Part shown: one piece after another, positions 63,240 through 64,000 of the stretch
Layout: every line of letters starts with the position of its first letter
Numbering within the stretch: the stretch's first letter is position 1
Source: Bradyrhizobium sp. ISRA464
GTDB lineage: Bacteria; Pseudomonadota; Alphaproteobacteria; Rhizobiales; Xanthobacteraceae
Reading direction: 5' to 3'
NCBI RefSeq assembly: GCF_029910095.1
Contig: NZ_CP094526.1
Location: 7,936,001 to 8,000,000 of the forward strand
DNA length: 64,000 bases
The notes under the pieces: generated by a model
The model's input: the letters and a program-made list of their open reading frames with translations, nothing else
The model's database searches: none
What the model was told of the DNA's origin: nothing
Translations under genes and position numbers: made by a program

Positions 63240-63268
63240 CAAAAAAGCCCCGGAGAATTCTCCGGAGC
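63240..63268 (-). terminator. Terminator after the secreted unknown protein
   Basis: On the minus strand a stem GCTCCGGAGAATTCTCCGG(GG)C, about 8-9 bp, is followed by TTTTTTG, located 23 bases past the stop of the gene at 63291. Confidence 0.85.
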
Positions 63269-63290
63269 TTCGTTTAATTCGGATGGCGAC

Positions 63291-63908
63291 TCAGTTCTCG
63301 TCGCTGCCGCCGAACTCTGCCATCAGCTTATCGTAGTTCTTCGTGATCAGGTCGATGTTGCCCTTGTTCTCGACCGCGGGCGGTGGCGACTTCAGGGCCT
63401 CGTTGAGATCGGCGAGCGCTTCCTTCTTGTCGTTGGCCGGCATCTTCTTGTCGGCCTGGACCTGGGCGATCTGCGCCTTCAGGACGGCTTCCGGACCAAC
63501 ATATTTCTTGGTCTGCGGATCGAAGCCGCCGAGTACCAGCGCGATGTTGTCGACGACGTTGTTGTAGTCGTCATAGCTCGCAAAGCCATTCTTCCTGGCG
63601 ATGCCCTCGAGCTGGCCGATGATCTTCGGGTCCGGCTTGGCGTTCTCCGAGAGTTTCGCGGTGATCGGATCCATTTCCTTGGACGCGGCGAGCGCACCGT
63701 CGATCTGCTTGTCGGTGAGCGCGATCTGCTTGATCGGGGGCGGCTGATCCTGGGGAGCGGGAGCCGCCTGCGCGGGCTGGTTGGCCGGCGGCGCCATCTG
63801 CTGCTGCTTGGCCTGCGCGAACACGCCGCTGTTCGATGCCGCGGTCATGGACACCGCAAGGGACGCGACGCTCAACGCAGCAAATATCGGGCGGACGATC
63901 TCACGCAT
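63291..63908 (-). CDS. Secreted protein of unknown function
   Basis: A 205-residue protein starting at 63908 (MREIVRPIFAALSVASLAVS), eight bases after AAGGAG; upstream codons have no support. The signal peptide ends near FAQA, then a Gln/Pro/Ala-rich stretch (about 30-60) leads to a helical domain: IALTDKQIDGALAASKEMDPITAKLSEN, LEGIARKNGFASYDDYNNVVDNIALVLGGFDPQTKKYVG, and the Glu/Lys-rich C-terminus. It resembles no named family that I recognise with certainty. A clear terminator follows. Periplasmic location is inferred from the signal peptide. Confidence 0.8.
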   Translation of the reverse strand: MREIVRPIFAALSVASLAVSMTAASNSGVFAQAKQQQMAPPANQPAQAAPAPQDQPPPIKQIALTDKQIDGALAASKEMDPITAKLSENAKPDPKIIGQLEGIARKNGFASYDDYNNVVDNIALVLGGFDPQTKKYVGPEAVLKAQIAQVQADKKMPANDKKEALADLNEALKSPPPAVENKGNIDLITKNYDKLMAEFGGSDEN

Positions 63909-64000
63909 GGAAGTCTCCTTGCTGGGCAGGGATTGCCGGGGCTTTCTCGGGCCCAATGGGTACGGAACTCGAAATGAATGCCCCATGAACTTTGGTCGTA

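Overview
The window is typical high-GC alphaproteobacterial chromosome, and the gene set (tol-pal followed by cpoB, tilS and ftsH; GapR/DUF2312; DUF1036; OpgC; several families of short interspersed palindromes) points to Bradyrhizobium or a close relative of the Nitrobacteraceae. The genus is inferred from gene content and from repeats I recognise, not from a database search.

Layout. 1-8673 is mixed housekeeping: the 5' part of a class III adenylate cyclase, GapR-like protein, DUF1244, DUF1036 overlapping pyruvate kinase, OsmC, a TetR regulator, a PAP2 phosphatase, a polytopic membrane protein and a DUF3052 protein. 8685-21031, all on the minus strand, is the cell-envelope block tolQ-tolR-tolA-tolB ... 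pal-cpoB-tilS-ftsH. A GGDEF/EAL membrane protein and a FeeM-like N-acyl amino acid synthase homologue lie between tolB and pal. 21032-25503 is a mobile block of two different IS1182-family elements inside old repeat DNA; the first has clear ends and a 4-bp target duplication in the loop of a palindrome. 25504-34604 holds sodB, a GNAT acetyltransferase, DUF2147, DUF3095, htpG, a zinc-ribbon metallo-beta-lactamase-fold protein, a frameshifted asparaginase and OpgC.

34640-36946 is a copper block (copD, copC and two secreted His-rich small proteins). 37170-39465 carries an AlaX gene broken by one stop codon, an O-methyltransferase-like gene and a cupin. 39917-43612 is a mercury resistance locus: merR, divergent merT-merP, and a single 756-codon gene joining an organomercurial lyase (MerB) domain to mercuric reductase (MerA). 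An initiator tRNA-Met follows, with a partial copy of its own 3' end 0.1 kb away.

44347-64000 is metabolic: a coniferyl-aldehyde-type dehydrogenase, two SDRs, CvpA, a quinone-reductase-like MDR, two paralogous metallo-beta-lactamase-fold hydrolases flanking a fumarylacetoacetase-type hydrolase and a GST, Ogt, an alpha/beta hydrolase, an ECF41-type sigma factor divergent from a carboxymuconolactone-decarboxylase-family gene, a GntR-PhyH dioxygenase-SAF oxidoreductase cluster, a PRISE-like reductase, a TRAP binding protein with a 3' frameshift and a secreted protein of unknown function.

The strongest points are the MerB-MerA fusion; exact ECF41-type promoter motifs facing both ways between the sigma factor and its partner gene; the nested IS/palindrome structure at 21.5-25.3 kb; and four genes or remnants (AlaX, asparaginase, DctP, a VOC fragment) each broken by one base change, which need read-level confirmation before being called decay. 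There is no rRNA, CRISPR array or phage module.
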